Below are positions 1 to 8,294 of a DNA stretch of 64,000 bases, in pieces. How positions within the stretch are numbered: the stretch's first letter is position 1; each line of letters begins with the position of its first letter. The position numbers were made by a program, and so were the translations under genes. Origin of the DNA: Billgrantia lactosivorans (GTDB lineage Bacteria; Pseudomonadota; Gammaproteobacteria; Pseudomonadales; Halomonadaceae). The stretch is from assembly GCF_003254665.1 (NCBI RefSeq), contig NZ_QHGY01000001.1, positions 682,001-746,000 of the forward strand. The letters are read 5' to 3'. The notes under the pieces are model-generated. The model did no database searches. It was not told the origin of the DNA and was given only the letters and a program-made list of their open reading frames with translations.

Positions 1-768
1 TGCCCGGTCACGGCCTGTGCGGCCGGCGTGCAGGCCATCGGCGACGGCATGCGCATGATCCGCAGCGGCGAAGCCGAGGTGGCCCTGGTGGGCGGCGCCG
101 AGGCCTGCATCGACCCGCTCTCGCTGGCCAGCTTCCACGCCATGAAGGCGCTCTCCACCGAGCAGGACGACCCCACCAGGGCCTCGCGCCCCTTCGACCA
201 GGCACGCAACGGCTTCGTCATGGGAGAAGGCGCGGGGCTGCTGGTGATCGAAACCCTGGCCCACGCCGAGGCACGCGGCGCCACGCCGCTGGCCATCCTC
301 AGCGGCTACGGCACCAGTGCCGATGCCCATCACATCACCGCCGGCCCGGAAGACGGTGGCGGTGCCGCGGCGGCCATTCGCGCGGCGCTGCGAATGGCGG
401 GCATGACGCCCACCGATATCGACCATATCAACGCCCACGCCACCTCGACGCCGGTCGGCGACCGCGCCGAGATCGCCGCCCTGCGCAACGCCTTCGGCGA
501 CGCCCTCGGCGGCATCCCGATCTCCGCCACCAAAGCCTCGACCGGCCACCTGCTGGGTGCTGCCGGGGGCGTGGAGAGCATCTTCTCCGTGCTTTCCGCC
601 ATGCACGACCGCCTGCCCCCGACCCTGAACCTGGAGCACCGCGACGAGGACCTGCACGACCTGGACATCGTCTCGGGCGAGGCGCGCCAGCACGCGACCC
701 AGCACGTGCTGTGCAACGGCTTCGGCTTCGGTGGAGTGAATGCGGCGCTGATCGTGAGCAAGGTGTAG
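1..768 (+). CDS. fabF: 3-oxoacyl-ACP synthase II (KAS II), 3' part only
   Basis: This is a condensing enzyme of type II fatty acid synthesis that elongates acyl-ACP with malonyl-ACP in the cytoplasm. The frame is open from base 1, so the 5' end lies outside the window. The visible part holds the whole active site. The nucleophile Cys sits in TACAAG (codon at 16-18). The two His residues are in HATSTPVGD (436-438) and KASTGHLLGAAGG (547-549), and the C-terminal GFGFGG loop is present. About 255 residues are visible of a usual ~410. FabF is preferred over FabB because of the HATSTPVGD form of the first His motif, but the missing N-terminus was not seen. Confidence 0.93.
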   Translation, partial: CPVTACAAGVQAIGDGMRMIRSGEAEVALVGGAEACIDPLSLASFHAMKALSTEQDDPTRASRPFDQARNGFVMGEGAGLLVIETLAHAEARGATPLAILSGYGTSADAHHITAGPEDGGGAAAAIRAALRMAGMTPTDIDHINAHATSTPVGDRAEIAALRNAFGDALGGIPISATKASTGHLLGAAGGVESIFSVLSAMHDRLPPTLNLEHRDEDLHDLDIVSGEARQHATQHVLCNGFGFGGVNAALIVSKV

Positions 769-802
769 GGGTAGCCCTTCCACTGATTGCCATAAACGAC
801 AA

Positions 803-832
803 CACCCCGAGCCTGTGGGCTGGCTCGGGGTG
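803..832. terminator. Bidirectional terminator hairpin between fabF and tag
   Basis: A perfect 11-bp stem (CACCCCGAGCC with GGCTCGGGGTG) encloses an 8-nt loop. It lies between the convergent fabF and tag genes. There is no strong T-run on either side, so it may be a weak or Rho-assisted terminator. Confidence 0.65.
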
Positions 833-857
833 CCCTAGTGGCGCGTTGGCTACGTGG

Positions 858-1472
858 CTACGCAGCGGCAGGCCGCTCGAAGCCCAGACGGGCACGTTCG
901 ACCTCGTCACGGACGACGCAGCCGATCGCGTGGTCGTTGATCAATCCCATGGCCTGCATGAAAGCGTAAACCGTCGTCGGCCCAACGAACTTCCAGCCTT
1001 GCTTCTTGAGTGCCTTTGACAGTGCAATCGACTCCGCCGACGTCGATGCGCTCTGTGGCTCAACGTCCCGCTGCGGGGCTGGCTCATGGCGCCAGAAGAA
1101 GGCCGCAAGAGAGCCTTCCCGCTCGACGAGCTCCATGGCACGGCGCGCATTGTTGATGACGGCTATGATCTTGCCTCGGTGTCGCACGATTCCCGGATCG
1201 CCTAGCAGGCGCTCGACGTCGTGCTCGTCAAACCGTGCGATGCGGGTGAAGTCGAAGCCGCAGAAAGCGGCGCGAAAGTTCTCTCGCTTCGCGAGGATCG
1301 TGCGCCAGCTCAGACCCGACTGAAATCCCTCGAGACACAGCTTTTCGAACAGGCGCCGATCATCGCTGACCGGGAACCCCCACTCGGTGTCGTGATAGGC
1401 AAGAAACTCAGGGGCAGCGCTACACCAGCGGCAACGTTGGTGGCCGTCGGGGCCAGGAATCAGATTCGTCAT
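858..1472 (-). CDS. tag: DNA-3-methyladenine glycosylase I
   Basis: The enzyme removes 3-methyladenine from alkylated DNA and starts base excision repair. The 204 residues match the usual Tag length. The zinc site is readable: Cys14 and His27 are 13 residues apart as in E. coli Tag, and His181 and Cys185 sit in NDHAIGC. The base-binding Glu48 lies in CLEGFQSGLSW. The ATG start has a CAGGA element upstream. It is the last gene of a leftward set after a TetR regulator and a YciI protein, with a 31-nt gap to yciI. It may therefore be co-controlled by that regulator, although a separate promoter cannot be excluded. Confidence 0.95.
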   Translation of the reverse strand: MTNLIPGPDGHQRCRWCSAAPEFLAYHDTEWGFPVSDDRRLFEKLCLEGFQSGLSWRTILAKRENFRAAFCGFDFTRIARFDEHDVERLLGDPGIVRHRGKIIAVINNARRAMELVEREGSLAAFFWRHEPAPQRDVEPQSASTSAESIALSKALKKQGWKFVGPTTVYAFMQAMGLINDHAIGCVVRDEVERARLGFERPAAA

Positions 1473-1503
1473 TTTGTCGTCCTGAGTGAAACAGGCCGGA
1501 ATG

Positions 1504-1794
1504 CTAGGAGAGCAGAAACGCTAGCCGCTCATCCGCCTTGGAGGGAGCCACTTCGATGATTTCCGCGCTCACGACACCCTCTGCCACGAACGGATCCTCG
1601 TTGACACGCCGGTGAAGGTCATCAAGAGTGACATTATGCGCCAGGATGGCACCGCCCTGCTTCGGCTGGATGCTGCCCGAAACGAGAAACACACCTTCAT
1701 CGAAGCCGCGCTCGAGCCATTGCTTATGGCCCTCCATGAAACGGCCTGCCTCACTCATCTTTTCCGAGAAGCGTAGAAATACCAGGTGCATCAT
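1504..1794 (-). CDS. YciI-like (YCII-related) protein
   Basis: This is a small 96-residue ferredoxin-fold protein of the YciI family. Family members carry a His-Asp pair, and some are dehydrochlorinases or isomerases of small aromatics. The His is visible in EGHKQWLERG (about residue 23) and the Asp in EDPFVAEG (about residue 67). An AGAGGG ribosome site precedes the ATG, and a second ATG follows immediately. It lies 18 nt after the tetR stop, so it is probably co-transcribed and the most direct target of that regulator. The substrate is unknown. Confidence 0.85.
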   Translation of the reverse strand: MMHLVFLRFSEKMSEAGRFMEGHKQWLERGFDEGVFLVSGSIQPKQGGAILAHNVTLDDLHRRVNEDPFVAEGVVSAEIIEVAPSKADERLAFLLS

Positions 1795-1812
1795 GAAGCC
1801 CTCTTCTTGTGG

Positions 1813-2397
1813 TTATTCGGCGTGCGTGCGCTGTGACGCGCATGCGTCTAGCCAATCGAGCAACTGCTCGACCTCCGCATCGACGAAGTTCTCCTCCTGA
1901 TAGGCATTCGCCACTAGGGCGATCCCTTGGCTGCGCGCCAGCAGGTGCATCGCGAGTACATCGGCATCGGCTTCATGCCGCAAGGCAGCGAACTGCCGGC
2001 GTAGCCAGTTCCGGAACAAGGTCATGACCTCGTTCGCCGCATCGCGCTGAAGATGCTCGAGCTTTGCAAGCTCGGCACAGAGCGTGCCGACCGGGCAGCC
2101 GTGGCGCATGATCTTGCCCCGGTTGCCGATCAGGATGCGGACGAAGCTGCGGATGCGCTCTAAAGGCTCACTGCTCTCGGCTTCCCACTGGTCGAGCATG
2201 TCTTGTGTGTTGGCAAGCCGCCGCTTGATCACGGCCTCCAGGATCTCGCCTTTCGTCTTGAAGTGGTAATAGAAATTACCCCGGGATATGCCAACAGCCT
2301 CCGCTATGTCCGCGAAGGTAGTCTGTTCGAACCCTTGCCGATAAAACAAATCGTCCGCTGCCGTGATGATCTGCTCACGCGTCGAGTTTTCCCGCAT
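1813..2397 (-). CDS. TetR/AcrR-family transcriptional regulator
   Basis: A one-component repressor. The N-terminal helix-turn-helix is clear (TREQIITAADDLFYRQGFEQ, then TTFADIAEAVGISRGNFYYHF, about residues 8-50), followed by a helical ligand domain with CPVGTLCAELAK, similar to the TetR_C_6/YxaF-like group. I chose the ATG at 2397 because an AAGAGGT site lies 5 nt upstream. A GTG at 2427 in the same frame has no such site. The length is 194 residues. It is the first gene of tetR-yciI-tag, and its own promoter carries two matching palindromes, so autorepression is likely. The inducer is unknown. Confidence 0.9.
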   Translation of the reverse strand: MRENSTREQIITAADDLFYRQGFEQTTFADIAEAVGISRGNFYYHFKTKGEILEAVIKRRLANTQDMLDQWEAESSEPLERIRSFVRILIGNRGKIMRHGCPVGTLCAELAKLEHLQRDAANEVMTLFRNWLRRQFAALRHEADADVLAMHLLARSQGIALVANAYQEENFVDAEVEQLLDWLDACASQRTHAE

Positions 2398-2430
2398 CGA
2401 GACCTCTTGCAGCCAGTCGCTTCGCACTAA

Positions 2431-2448
2431 TTAGGACGTTCGTCCTAA
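2431..2448. promoter_or_regulatory. Candidate TetR operator O1
   Basis: An inverted repeat TTAGGACG-TT-CGTCCTAA (8-bp arms) lies about 5-22 nt downstream of the predicted start of transcription of the tetR gene. It shares TAGGACG-N2-CGTCCTA with a second copy whose start is 31 bp away, about three helical turns. Confidence 0.7.
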
Positions 2449-2458
2449 CACCAAGCAA

Positions 2459-2487
2459 AGCATAGGACGCGCGTCCTATTCGGTCAA
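2459..2487 (-). promoter_or_regulatory. tetR promoter with operator O2 in its spacer
   Basis: On the minus strand TTGACC (2487-2482), a 17-nt spacer and TATGCT (2464-2459) make a sigma-70 promoter. The perfect 18-bp palindrome ATAGGACGCGCGTCCTAT (2462-2479) fills the spacer and reaches into the -10 box. A bound repressor would block RNA polymerase directly. Confidence 0.65.
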
Positions 2488-2546
2488 GGTGACGAAAGTA
2501 GCGGCTAACAGATAAAGCAAGCAAACGATGGATGAATGGCCGAGCC

Positions 2547-3074
2547 CTAGTAACCTTGGCCGCTACTTCCGTAGTTTCGCAGGTGACTGTAAAGCCGAAC
2601 CTGTTCCTCATCGAGCACCGCGAGCATGCGCAGGTGATATTCGAGGTGTACCGCCCGCAGCTGGCCCCAGCGCCGAGCCGTCTGTTCGGAAAGGCGTTCG
2701 ATCTCATCCAGCGTTGCACGTTGCTCTGCAAAGAGCCGGTCGAGTTCGCGCTCGCTCTCGATCACCTGCTCACCGAGTCCGATGGATCGGGCGCGCATGT
2801 TCTCGTAGGCCTGTTCGGTTCGCTCCCGCTGCTCTTCGGTCAGGTTCAGTGCATCGGCCAGTTCCAGCACGTGCATGGGACCTGGATAGCCGTTCAACTC
2901 CGCCGGCAGGGCTTGCGCCATCCCCCTGCCCAGCCGAAGCCCTTCCATGACGCTGGCGGAGAGCGCCTTGATCTCGCGTGAATGAAACCCGGCGTAGGAG
3001 CCATGCCCTGCCGCTTCGCCCTGGGCCGCCCCGGTGGTCAGAACTAACAGCACAAAAGCCAGCAGACGTGTCAT
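2547..3074 (-). CDS. Periplasmic Spy/CpxP-like (LTXXQ) protein
   Basis: A secreted all-helical protein. The start at 3074 gives a clean signal peptide (MTRLLAFVLLVLTTGAAQG), whereas an upstream in-frame start adds ten charged residues. The mature part contains LNLTEEQRERTEQAYENM and LDEEQVRLYSHLRNY. These resemble the LTxxQ repeats of Spy/CpxP chaperones and the periplasmic heavy-metal sensor family. A long charged helix lies between them. Length is 175 residues. It is divergent from a Crp/Fnr regulator, so the two may share control. The metal or misfolded-protein ligand is not known. Confidence 0.75.
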   Translation of the reverse strand: MTRLLAFVLLVLTTGAAQGEAAGHGSYAGFHSREIKALSASVMEGLRLGRGMAQALPAELNGYPGPMHVLELADALNLTEEQRERTEQAYENMRARSIGLGEQVIESERELDRLFAEQRATLDEIERLSEQTARRWGQLRAVHLEYHLRMLAVLDEEQVRLYSHLRNYGSSGQGY

Positions 3075-3134
3075 TGGAGAGCCCTCTCTCGGTTTCGGTT
3101 GCACCTAGAGTGGGCCCGGCAGCATCATTTGGGT

Positions 3135-3791
3135 ATGAGCGAGATCATATCCAGTCAACCACCGGGCATCGCCTCGACCCTGGAGACGCTAGCCGGCCGC
3201 CCAGGCCATCGGCGGCGACTTGCCGCGGGGGAGATGCTGTTTCACGCCGGGGAGGCGGTCACTTCGGTGTACGTGATCGTGTCCGGCCAGGTTCGGCTGA
3301 TGCGGGTGAGTCAGGCGGGCGCTGAAGTGACCGTCGACCGCGTAGGCCCCACCCGCTGGTTGGCCGAAGCATCGCTGTTCGCGGAACGCTACCATTGCGA
3401 TGCGATGGCTGATGCAACGGCCTGCCTGCTCAGCTTCCCCAAGGCAGCCGTGGTCGAAGGCATGCAGCGGCAACCTGCGCTGGCGACCGAGCTCATGACC
3501 GATCTGGCCCGGCGGCTGCATGAAGCGCGCCTGCGCATCGAGATCCTCAATATCCCAACCGCTCAGGAACGCCTGCTCGCCTATCTGCAGGCGCACGCCA
3601 GCGCTGAGCACGCGGAGCTTACGCTAGCCGGCAGCTGGAAGGCCCTGGCGGGCGAGATAGGGCTGACGCACGAAACGGTCTATCGCGCGCTGGCACAGCT
3701 TCAGCGCGAAGGAAGGATCCGGCGAGAAGGCCGGCAGGTCTGGTTAGTGCCCCCTAAGAACCGGAATATCGTCCTGGGCGCAGCCCGCTAG
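3135..3791 (+). CDS. Crp/Fnr-family transcriptional regulator
   Basis: A 218-residue regulator with an N-terminal cyclic-nucleotide-binding fold (LAAGEMLFHAGEAVTSVYVI, about residues 30-115), a dimer helix, and a C-terminal winged helix-turn-helix (SWKALAGEIGLTHETVYRAL, about residues 165-185). There is no N-terminal Cys cluster, so it is not a classical Fe-S FNR. The pocket segment reads WLAEASLF instead of the CRP cAMP signature, so cAMP binding is doubtful. The ATG at 3135 is preferred over a TTG at 3099 that would overlap the divergent Spy-like gene. Confidence 0.88.
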   Translation: MSEIISSQPPGIASTLETLAGRPGHRRRLAAGEMLFHAGEAVTSVYVIVSGQVRLMRVSQAGAEVTVDRVGPTRWLAEASLFAERYHCDAMADATACLLSFPKAAVVEGMQRQPALATELMTDLARRLHEARLRIEILNIPTAQERLLAYLQAHASAEHAELTLAGSWKALAGEIGLTHETVYRALAQLQREGRIRREGRQVWLVPPKNRNIVLGAAR

Positions 3792-3830
3792 CATCGCAGC
3801 GAACGTGTTCTCTGTAACGGCTGGAACACA

Positions 3831-4769
3831 TCACTCCGCAACGATACGATCCCGCCCACCCTGCTTGGCCCGGTAAAGCAGCCTATCCGCCTTTTCGATC
3901 AGCGAGGCCTGACCGCCGCCGTCCGTCGGATGGGCGGTGGCGACCCCCATGCTGACGGTGACGAGGTGAGAGACATCGGAAGCACGGTGAGGAATGGCCG
4001 CGTCACCGATGGCTGAGCGGCAGCGCTCCGCTACCTGACAGGCGGCTTCCTGATCCGTCTCGGGCAGCACGAGGGCGAACTCCTCGCCGCCGAAGCGGGC
4101 CAGCAAGTCGCGTGGTCGCACGATCGATGAACCCAGTATCTGCGCCACACGGCGCAGGCAGTCGTCACCGGCGAGATGGCCGTAATGGTCGTTGTACTGC
4201 TTGAAGCAGTCGATATCGAGCATGATGAACGAAAGCGGCTGGCCGGAACGCCGAGCGCTGGCCCACTCTGTCTCCAGCACCGAATCCAGCAGGCGCCGGT
4301 TGGCGACACCGGTCAGGCCGTCCTGATACGAGAGCTCCTCCAGCTCCCGTTGCAGCCGCAGCAGCTTCTCCTCGTTCTCCTTGCGCTCGCTGATGTCGAA
4401 CATGAAGCCGATCAGCGCTTCCACCTCGCCCGCGTCGTTGCGTACCACGTGCACGACATCGCGAATCCACACGTAGCTGCCATCGGCCTTCAGTGCCCGG
4501 TAGTCCGCCTCGTGGTCGACCCCTGCCCTGGATTGCGCCACGCAGAAGTTGACGACCCGCTCGCGGTCCTCGGGATGCATGCGCTCGACCCAGTCGTCGA
4601 TACCGACCCAACTGCCTTGGGGCCAGCCCAGCAAGCGCTCGATCTGCGGTCCGATATAGGCAAAGCGCATCGCTGCCCAATCGATCTTCCAGGGGATGGC
4701 CTGGGTAGACTCCAGCAGCGTCTTGTAGACGGCGGTGTCCATGTTCATCTCTACGACAACGTCATTCAT
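3831..4769 (-). CDS. PAS-GGDEF diguanylate cyclase
   Basis: Makes c-di-GMP from two GTP. The 312 residues hold one PAS_3-type sensor domain (about 20-130, with HPEDRERV and a PAC tail ending FDISERKENEEK), a short coiled coil, and a GGDEF domain with RFGGEEF near residue 225. The RxxD inhibition site is intact as RPRD, five residues before GGEEF. There is no transmembrane segment, so it is cytosolic. GGAGG lies about 10 nt upstream of the ATG. It stands alone and converges with the Crp/Fnr gene. The PAS ligand is unknown. Confidence 0.93.
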   Translation of the reverse strand: MNDVVVEMNMDTAVYKTLLESTQAIPWKIDWAAMRFAYIGPQIERLLGWPQGSWVGIDDWVERMHPEDRERVVNFCVAQSRAGVDHEADYRALKADGSYVWIRDVVHVVRNDAGEVEALIGFMFDISERKENEEKLLRLQRELEELSYQDGLTGVANRRLLDSVLETEWASARRSGQPLSFIMLDIDCFKQYNDHYGHLAGDDCLRRVAQILGSSIVRPRDLLARFGGEEFALVLPETDQEAACQVAERCRSAIGDAAIPHRASDVSHLVTVSMGVATAHPTDGGGQASLIEKADRLLYRAKQGGRDRIVAE

Positions 4770-4952
4770 GGATTCATGGCCTCCGCAAATGTGTCATGCG
4801 CGTCCATGCATGAACTAACCTTGCTTCACGACTCTGACACAGCGAGGCGGAGAAACGGAGCAAAATATGACTATGGGACCCATACGCGAGCATGAGCCTG
4901 CCTGATGTGCGCCTTGACCGGACTGAGCGTCGCCGGTGCCCAGCCGGTACCC

Positions 4953-5543
4953 CTAAGACGACGCCATCGGCTTCGTCATCAGCAGCCAATTGCCGCGGTG
5001 AGGGCAGCGGGGGAACGGGACAATCGGTCGACGGGCGTGCGCCTGATAGCCAAGTTCTTCGTATAGCCGTCGTGCGCGGTCATTCTGTTCTGCCACGATC
5101 AAGCTCATCGTCCTGGCGTGCGACTCGGCGGCAAGGCGTTCCGCCTGTGCCATGAGCCTGCGCCCCACCCCCTGGCCGCGATATGCCGAAACGGTCGCCA
5201 CGGCGTTGACGTACCAGGAGCCCGGAACCAACGCCTCCAGCTCGACAAGCGGCCGGACAACGGCGGGAAGCTCGTCCATCGGGCCGGTATCATAGGGATC
5301 GTCCAGACGGTAGCCGAGCAACATGCCGGCAATGCCGGTGTCGACTTCCGCGACGTGCGCGTTCGCGTAGCTGAACCCTCCTTCCGGCCGGGCCACCCGG
5401 CACGCGCCGAACGCCATGACATCCTCGCCCGGCTCGGCCATGCGCTCCCAGAGGTAGGCAGGGATTCCCTCGCCCGCCAGGTTCATGAGCTCGGCCAGCG
5501 TCGGGGCATCTTCTACCCTGGCCTTGCGTATCGTCGTTTCCAT
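4953..5543 (-). CDS. GNAT-family N-acetyltransferase
   Basis: A cytoplasmic acetyl-CoA-dependent acetyltransferase of 196 residues. The acetyl-CoA motif A is visible as AYRGQGVGRRLMAQAE (about residues 120-135). It is followed by a motif B region (MSLIVAEQNDRARRLYEELGY) typical of GNAT enzymes. A GGGAGAG site supports the ATG. The acceptor substrate cannot be predicted from sequence. Confidence 0.9.
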   Translation of the reverse strand: METTIRKARVEDAPTLAELMNLAGEGIPAYLWERMAEPGEDVMAFGACRVARPEGGFSYANAHVAEVDTGIAGMLLGYRLDDPYDTGPMDELPAVVRPLVELEALVPGSWYVNAVATVSAYRGQGVGRRLMAQAERLAAESHARTMSLIVAEQNDRARRLYEELGYQAHARRPIVPFPRCPHRGNWLLMTKPMASS

Positions 5544-5601
5544 GGCTCGGCTCTCCCACGCATCGCTGCGGAGCGTCCGGACGGCATGAGTGACAACGCC
5601 A

Positions 5602-5952
5602 TTACTCCTTCCTCTGCCAGGGCCAGCGTCCGGACAGCTCGACCTCCAGCGTGAAGCTGAGGAAGGTACGTATCAGCACGATAATGGCGAGGATGCCTAC
5701 CGTTTCGAAGGTCAGCTCCACCGCCACGGTATGGATGATGTCTGCGGCGACGAGAAATTCCAGGCCAAGCAGAATCCCCCGGCCTAGACGCTGACGGACC
5801 TGAGTATAGATCTCCTCGGGTTGGTGCTGCTTCAACCGTAGGAGCGGTACAACGACCAGGGCATATAAGGCAAATCCGACGATAATCAGGATGCCGACGA
5901 TCTCGGTGATCGTTACCCCCCACTCTGCCACCGCTTTTACCAATTCCGGCAC
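5602..5952 (-). CDS. DUF1622 membrane protein
   Basis: A 116-residue inner-membrane protein with three hydrophobic segments (about 15-37, 60-80 and 84-104). It resembles DUF1622, whose function is unknown. The segment RLKQHQPEEIYTQVRQRLGRGI links helix 1 to helix 2. The start is a GTG, chosen because an AGGAGGC element sits 3-4 nt upstream. It lies 56 nt before the NYN-domain gene's stop in the leftward direction and may share a transcript with it. Confidence 0.8.
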   Translation of the reverse strand: MPELVKAVAEWGVTITEIVGILIIVGFALYALVVVPLLRLKQHQPEEIYTQVRQRLGRGILLGLEFLVAADIIHTVAVELTFETVGILAIIVLIRTFLSFTLEVELSGRWPWQRKE

Positions 5953-6008
5953 GTTGCCTCCTGCATGCGATACATTCCTGTAGTGACGCCGTAGGACGAA
6001 GAGTCATT

Positions 6009-6482
6009 TCACAACAGAAGCTCTTCCCCGATTGGCTTGAACTCGGTCGCGGCTCGCTTTATCGAAGCTGCCGTTAACTGCGGCACGCCATAGACCTCAA
6101 CCCTCTTGCCGTGCACTTCACGAATCTTGTCCGCCAGCAGGTCAAAATCGCCGTCACCCGAAACCAGCACGATGATATCCGCCTGCTCGGCGTATTCGAT
6201 GGCATCCAGCGTGATGCCGACATCCCAATCGCCCTTTGCCGAGCCGTCCGATCTCTGGATGAATGGCTTCAGCTTCACCTCGAATCCAATAGCGCGAAGG
6301 ATAGCCTGAAACTCGCGCTGCTTCCGGTCGCCCCGGTCGATGGCATAGGCGATGGCCCTGATGACCTCTCTGCCAGCCGTGGCCTCGGCCCAGAACGCGT
6401 TGTAGTCGAAATGGCGCTGATACGCATCCCGTACCGTGTAGTAGACGTTCTGGACGTCTACGAAAATCGCAACTTTCTCCAT
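6009..6482 (-). CDS. NYN-domain (LabA/DUF88-like) protein
   Basis: A 157-residue PIN-like nuclease-fold protein. The conserved acidic residues of NYN domains are visible in FVDVQN (Asp9), GDWDVGITLDA (about 84-94) and VSGDGDFDLLA (about 108-118). The family includes RNA-processing nucleases and LabA-like regulators. The protein is essentially only the NYN domain, with no OST-HTH partner. The Shine-Dalgarno site is weak. Nuclease activity is inferred from the acidic cluster only. Confidence 0.87.
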   Translation of the reverse strand: MEKVAIFVDVQNVYYTVRDAYQRHFDYNAFWAEATAGREVIRAIAYAIDRGDRKQREFQAILRAIGFEVKLKPFIQRSDGSAKGDWDVGITLDAIEYAEQADIIVLVSGDGDFDLLADKIREVHGKRVEVYGVPQLTAASIKRAATEFKPIGEELLL

Positions 6483-6519
6483 CTGATGTACTCATTTTTG
6501 TTGAATAATGGCACCAAAC

Positions 6520-6560
6520 GCCGCGCCCCGGGCCAGCATGAACTGACCCGGGGCGCGGCG
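6520..6560. repeat. 41-bp hairpin repeat, copy 1
   Basis: A perfect 12-bp GC stem (CCGCGCCCCGGG with CCCGGGGCGCGG) continues, after one mismatch, with CAG/CTG around the loop CATGAA. It is identical over 41 bases to 8295-8335 in the same orientation. It lies about 110 nt downstream of the GlxA-type regulator and could end its transcript. Confidence 0.85.
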
Positions 6561-6668
6561 CCGAACCAGACGTAAGCGAAGATGGCTGCGCAGAGAGCCG
6601 CGCCAGTGTCGAAATGGGTGACGCCCCTGCCTGTTTACCTGTGAGCCCCCAACTTCCGTCATCCCGCA

Positions 6669-7685
6669 TCAACGGTGCGGTGCGCGGCCGGCAATGGCAA
6701 TGCTCTCGTGCGGTTGGCCGAAGCACTCACGATACCGCTGTGGCGAGAGCCCCGTATAGCGCTTGAACAAGCGCCTGAAGAAGGCCAGGTCGTCGTAGCC
6801 GACGGCACGACTGATCTGCTGGATGGTCTGCTGCTCGTTTTCCAGCAGATGGCGGGCGGCATTGACTCTCAAGCGATGCAGGTAGCCGGTGGGCGTTTCC
6901 CCCGTGGCCAGCTTGAAGCGGCGGATGAAGTTCCGCGAGCTCATGCCGACCTGATCGGCCAGGGCCTCTATCCGGACCGGTTCGGTGAAGTGGTGGAAAA
7001 GCCACTCCTGAGCCCGCCGGATCTGCCTGTCCTCATGCGTCGCGTCGGGAGGTTCCGCCGCGTATCCGGCCTGCCACACGCGTGGCGTCTCCAGCAGCAG
7101 CGCCCTGGCCGTCTCCATGGCGACTCGATGACCGCAAAGCTTCTCGACCAGGTAAAGGCTAAGATCGACGGCGGCATACACGCCACCACTGCATAGCACG
7201 TTGTCGCTTTCCGTCAGGAATCGCTCGGGCTGCCAGTGCACTTGTGGGTAGCGGCGCCGGCATGCCTCCACCACGCCCCAGTGGGTCGTCGCGGTCCGGC
7301 CATTCAGGAGGCCTGCTTCGGCGAGCAGAGCGACACCTGCGCAGACACCGGCCACCGTCACACCACGCGCGTGCCACTTGCGCAGCCACGGATAGAGCGC
7401 CGTGTTGGCTGGACAGGCGGCGTCCAGGTCAGCGCCCACAGCCGAGACGACGATCAGGTCGGTCTTCTCCACATCCTCGAGGGCAAAGCTTGGCTCCAGG
7501 CTCAGGTCCACGGCGGTGGATACCCGCCGACCATCTTGTGACGCCGTTCGCACCCGGAAAGGCGGCTCGACCGGCTTTCCGCGCATGCTGTTCCATAGCA
7601 CGCCGGCCATGCTGAACACTTCCACCGGCGCCACTGCCGTCGAGGGCATGCCTCCCTCCACCAGCACCACGGTCACATCGATCAT
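6669..7685 (-). CDS. GlxA-family regulator (DJ-1/PfpI-AraC)
   Basis: A 338-residue transcription factor with an N-terminal DJ-1/PfpI-like amidotransferase fold (residues 1-190; elbow Cys in AGVCAGVALLAEAGLL). Two AraC helix-turn-helix units follow at the C-terminus (IEALADQVGMSSRNFIRRF and IQQISRAVGYDDLAFFRRLF). The ATG at 7685 has GAGGAGGAA just upstream. A longer frame starting near 7841 would run across the divergent promoter. It is divergent from the GFA gene, its likely target. The ligand is unknown. Confidence 0.9.
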   Translation of the reverse strand: MIDVTVVLVEGGMPSTAVAPVEVFSMAGVLWNSMRGKPVEPPFRVRTASQDGRRVSTAVDLSLEPSFALEDVEKTDLIVVSAVGADLDAACPANTALYPWLRKWHARGVTVAGVCAGVALLAEAGLLNGRTATTHWGVVEACRRRYPQVHWQPERFLTESDNVLCSGGVYAAVDLSLYLVEKLCGHRVAMETARALLLETPRVWQAGYAAEPPDATHEDRQIRRAQEWLFHHFTEPVRIEALADQVGMSSRNFIRRFKLATGETPTGYLHRLRVNAARHLLENEQQTIQQISRAVGYDDLAFFRRLFKRYTGLSPQRYRECFGQPHESIAIAGRAPHR

Positions 7686-7839
7686 CCGTTCCTCCTCGAT
7701 GGCCGAATCGCCCCCGCTTTGTGTCGTTCTCGCCACTATTCGACAGGTGGCGCCTGGTAAAGACTGACGGGACGCGTTGAGGCGAGCCGAAGGCAGGCCA
7801 CTCGACGTGCCGGGGCCAGGCACACAGAGGAGACGAAGC

Positions 7840-8274
7840 ATGAGCGACTACACCACTTACAAGGGAAGCTGCTTTTGTGGTGCCGTACAAGTCACCGCCA
7901 GCGGTGAACCGCAGGCCATGGGCTACTGCCATTGCGATTCGTGCAGGCATTGGTCCGCGGCCCCCATCAATGCTTTCACCTTATGGAAGCCGGAGGCGGT
8001 TCGCATCACCCAAGGGGAGGAGAACGTGGGCACTTATCACAAGACGCCGCAGAGCTATCGCAAATGGTGCAAGATCTGTGGCGGCCACGTTCTCACCGAG
8101 CACCCAGAGCTTGGGTTGACGGATGTCTATGCCGCGATCCTGCCCAGCCTTCGGTTTTCCCCGGGCCTTCACGTGCATTATCAGGAAAGCGTGCTGCCGA
8201 TTCGCGACGGCATCGATAAATTCCGCGACGTACCCGCGGAAATAGGCGGATCCGGTCAGCACATGGCGGAATGA
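7840..8274 (+). CDS. GFA-family (CENP-V fold) protein
   Basis: A 144-residue zinc protein of the glutathione-dependent formaldehyde-activating (GFA) family. The zinc ligands are visible as CFCG (residues 11-14), CHCDSC (about 31-36) and CKIC (about 76-79). The ATG follows AGAGGAGACGAAGC. Few members have proven activity, so S-hydroxymethylglutathione synthase should not be assumed. Its pairing with a divergent GlxA regulator suggests induced detoxification of a small carbonyl compound, which is an inference. Confidence 0.87.
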   Translation: MSDYTTYKGSCFCGAVQVTASGEPQAMGYCHCDSCRHWSAAPINAFTLWKPEAVRITQGEENVGTYHKTPQSYRKWCKICGGHVLTEHPELGLTDVYAAILPSLRFSPGLHVHYQESVLPIRDGIDKFRDVPAEIGGSGQHMAE

Positions 8275-8294
8275 GACAAGGGACATGCCGCCAT

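Noticed and set aside
3805..3829. GTGTTC/GAACAC dyad between the Crp/Fnr and GGDEF genes as a terminator
   Set aside because: Only six pairs with a 13-base loop and no T-run; too weak to call.
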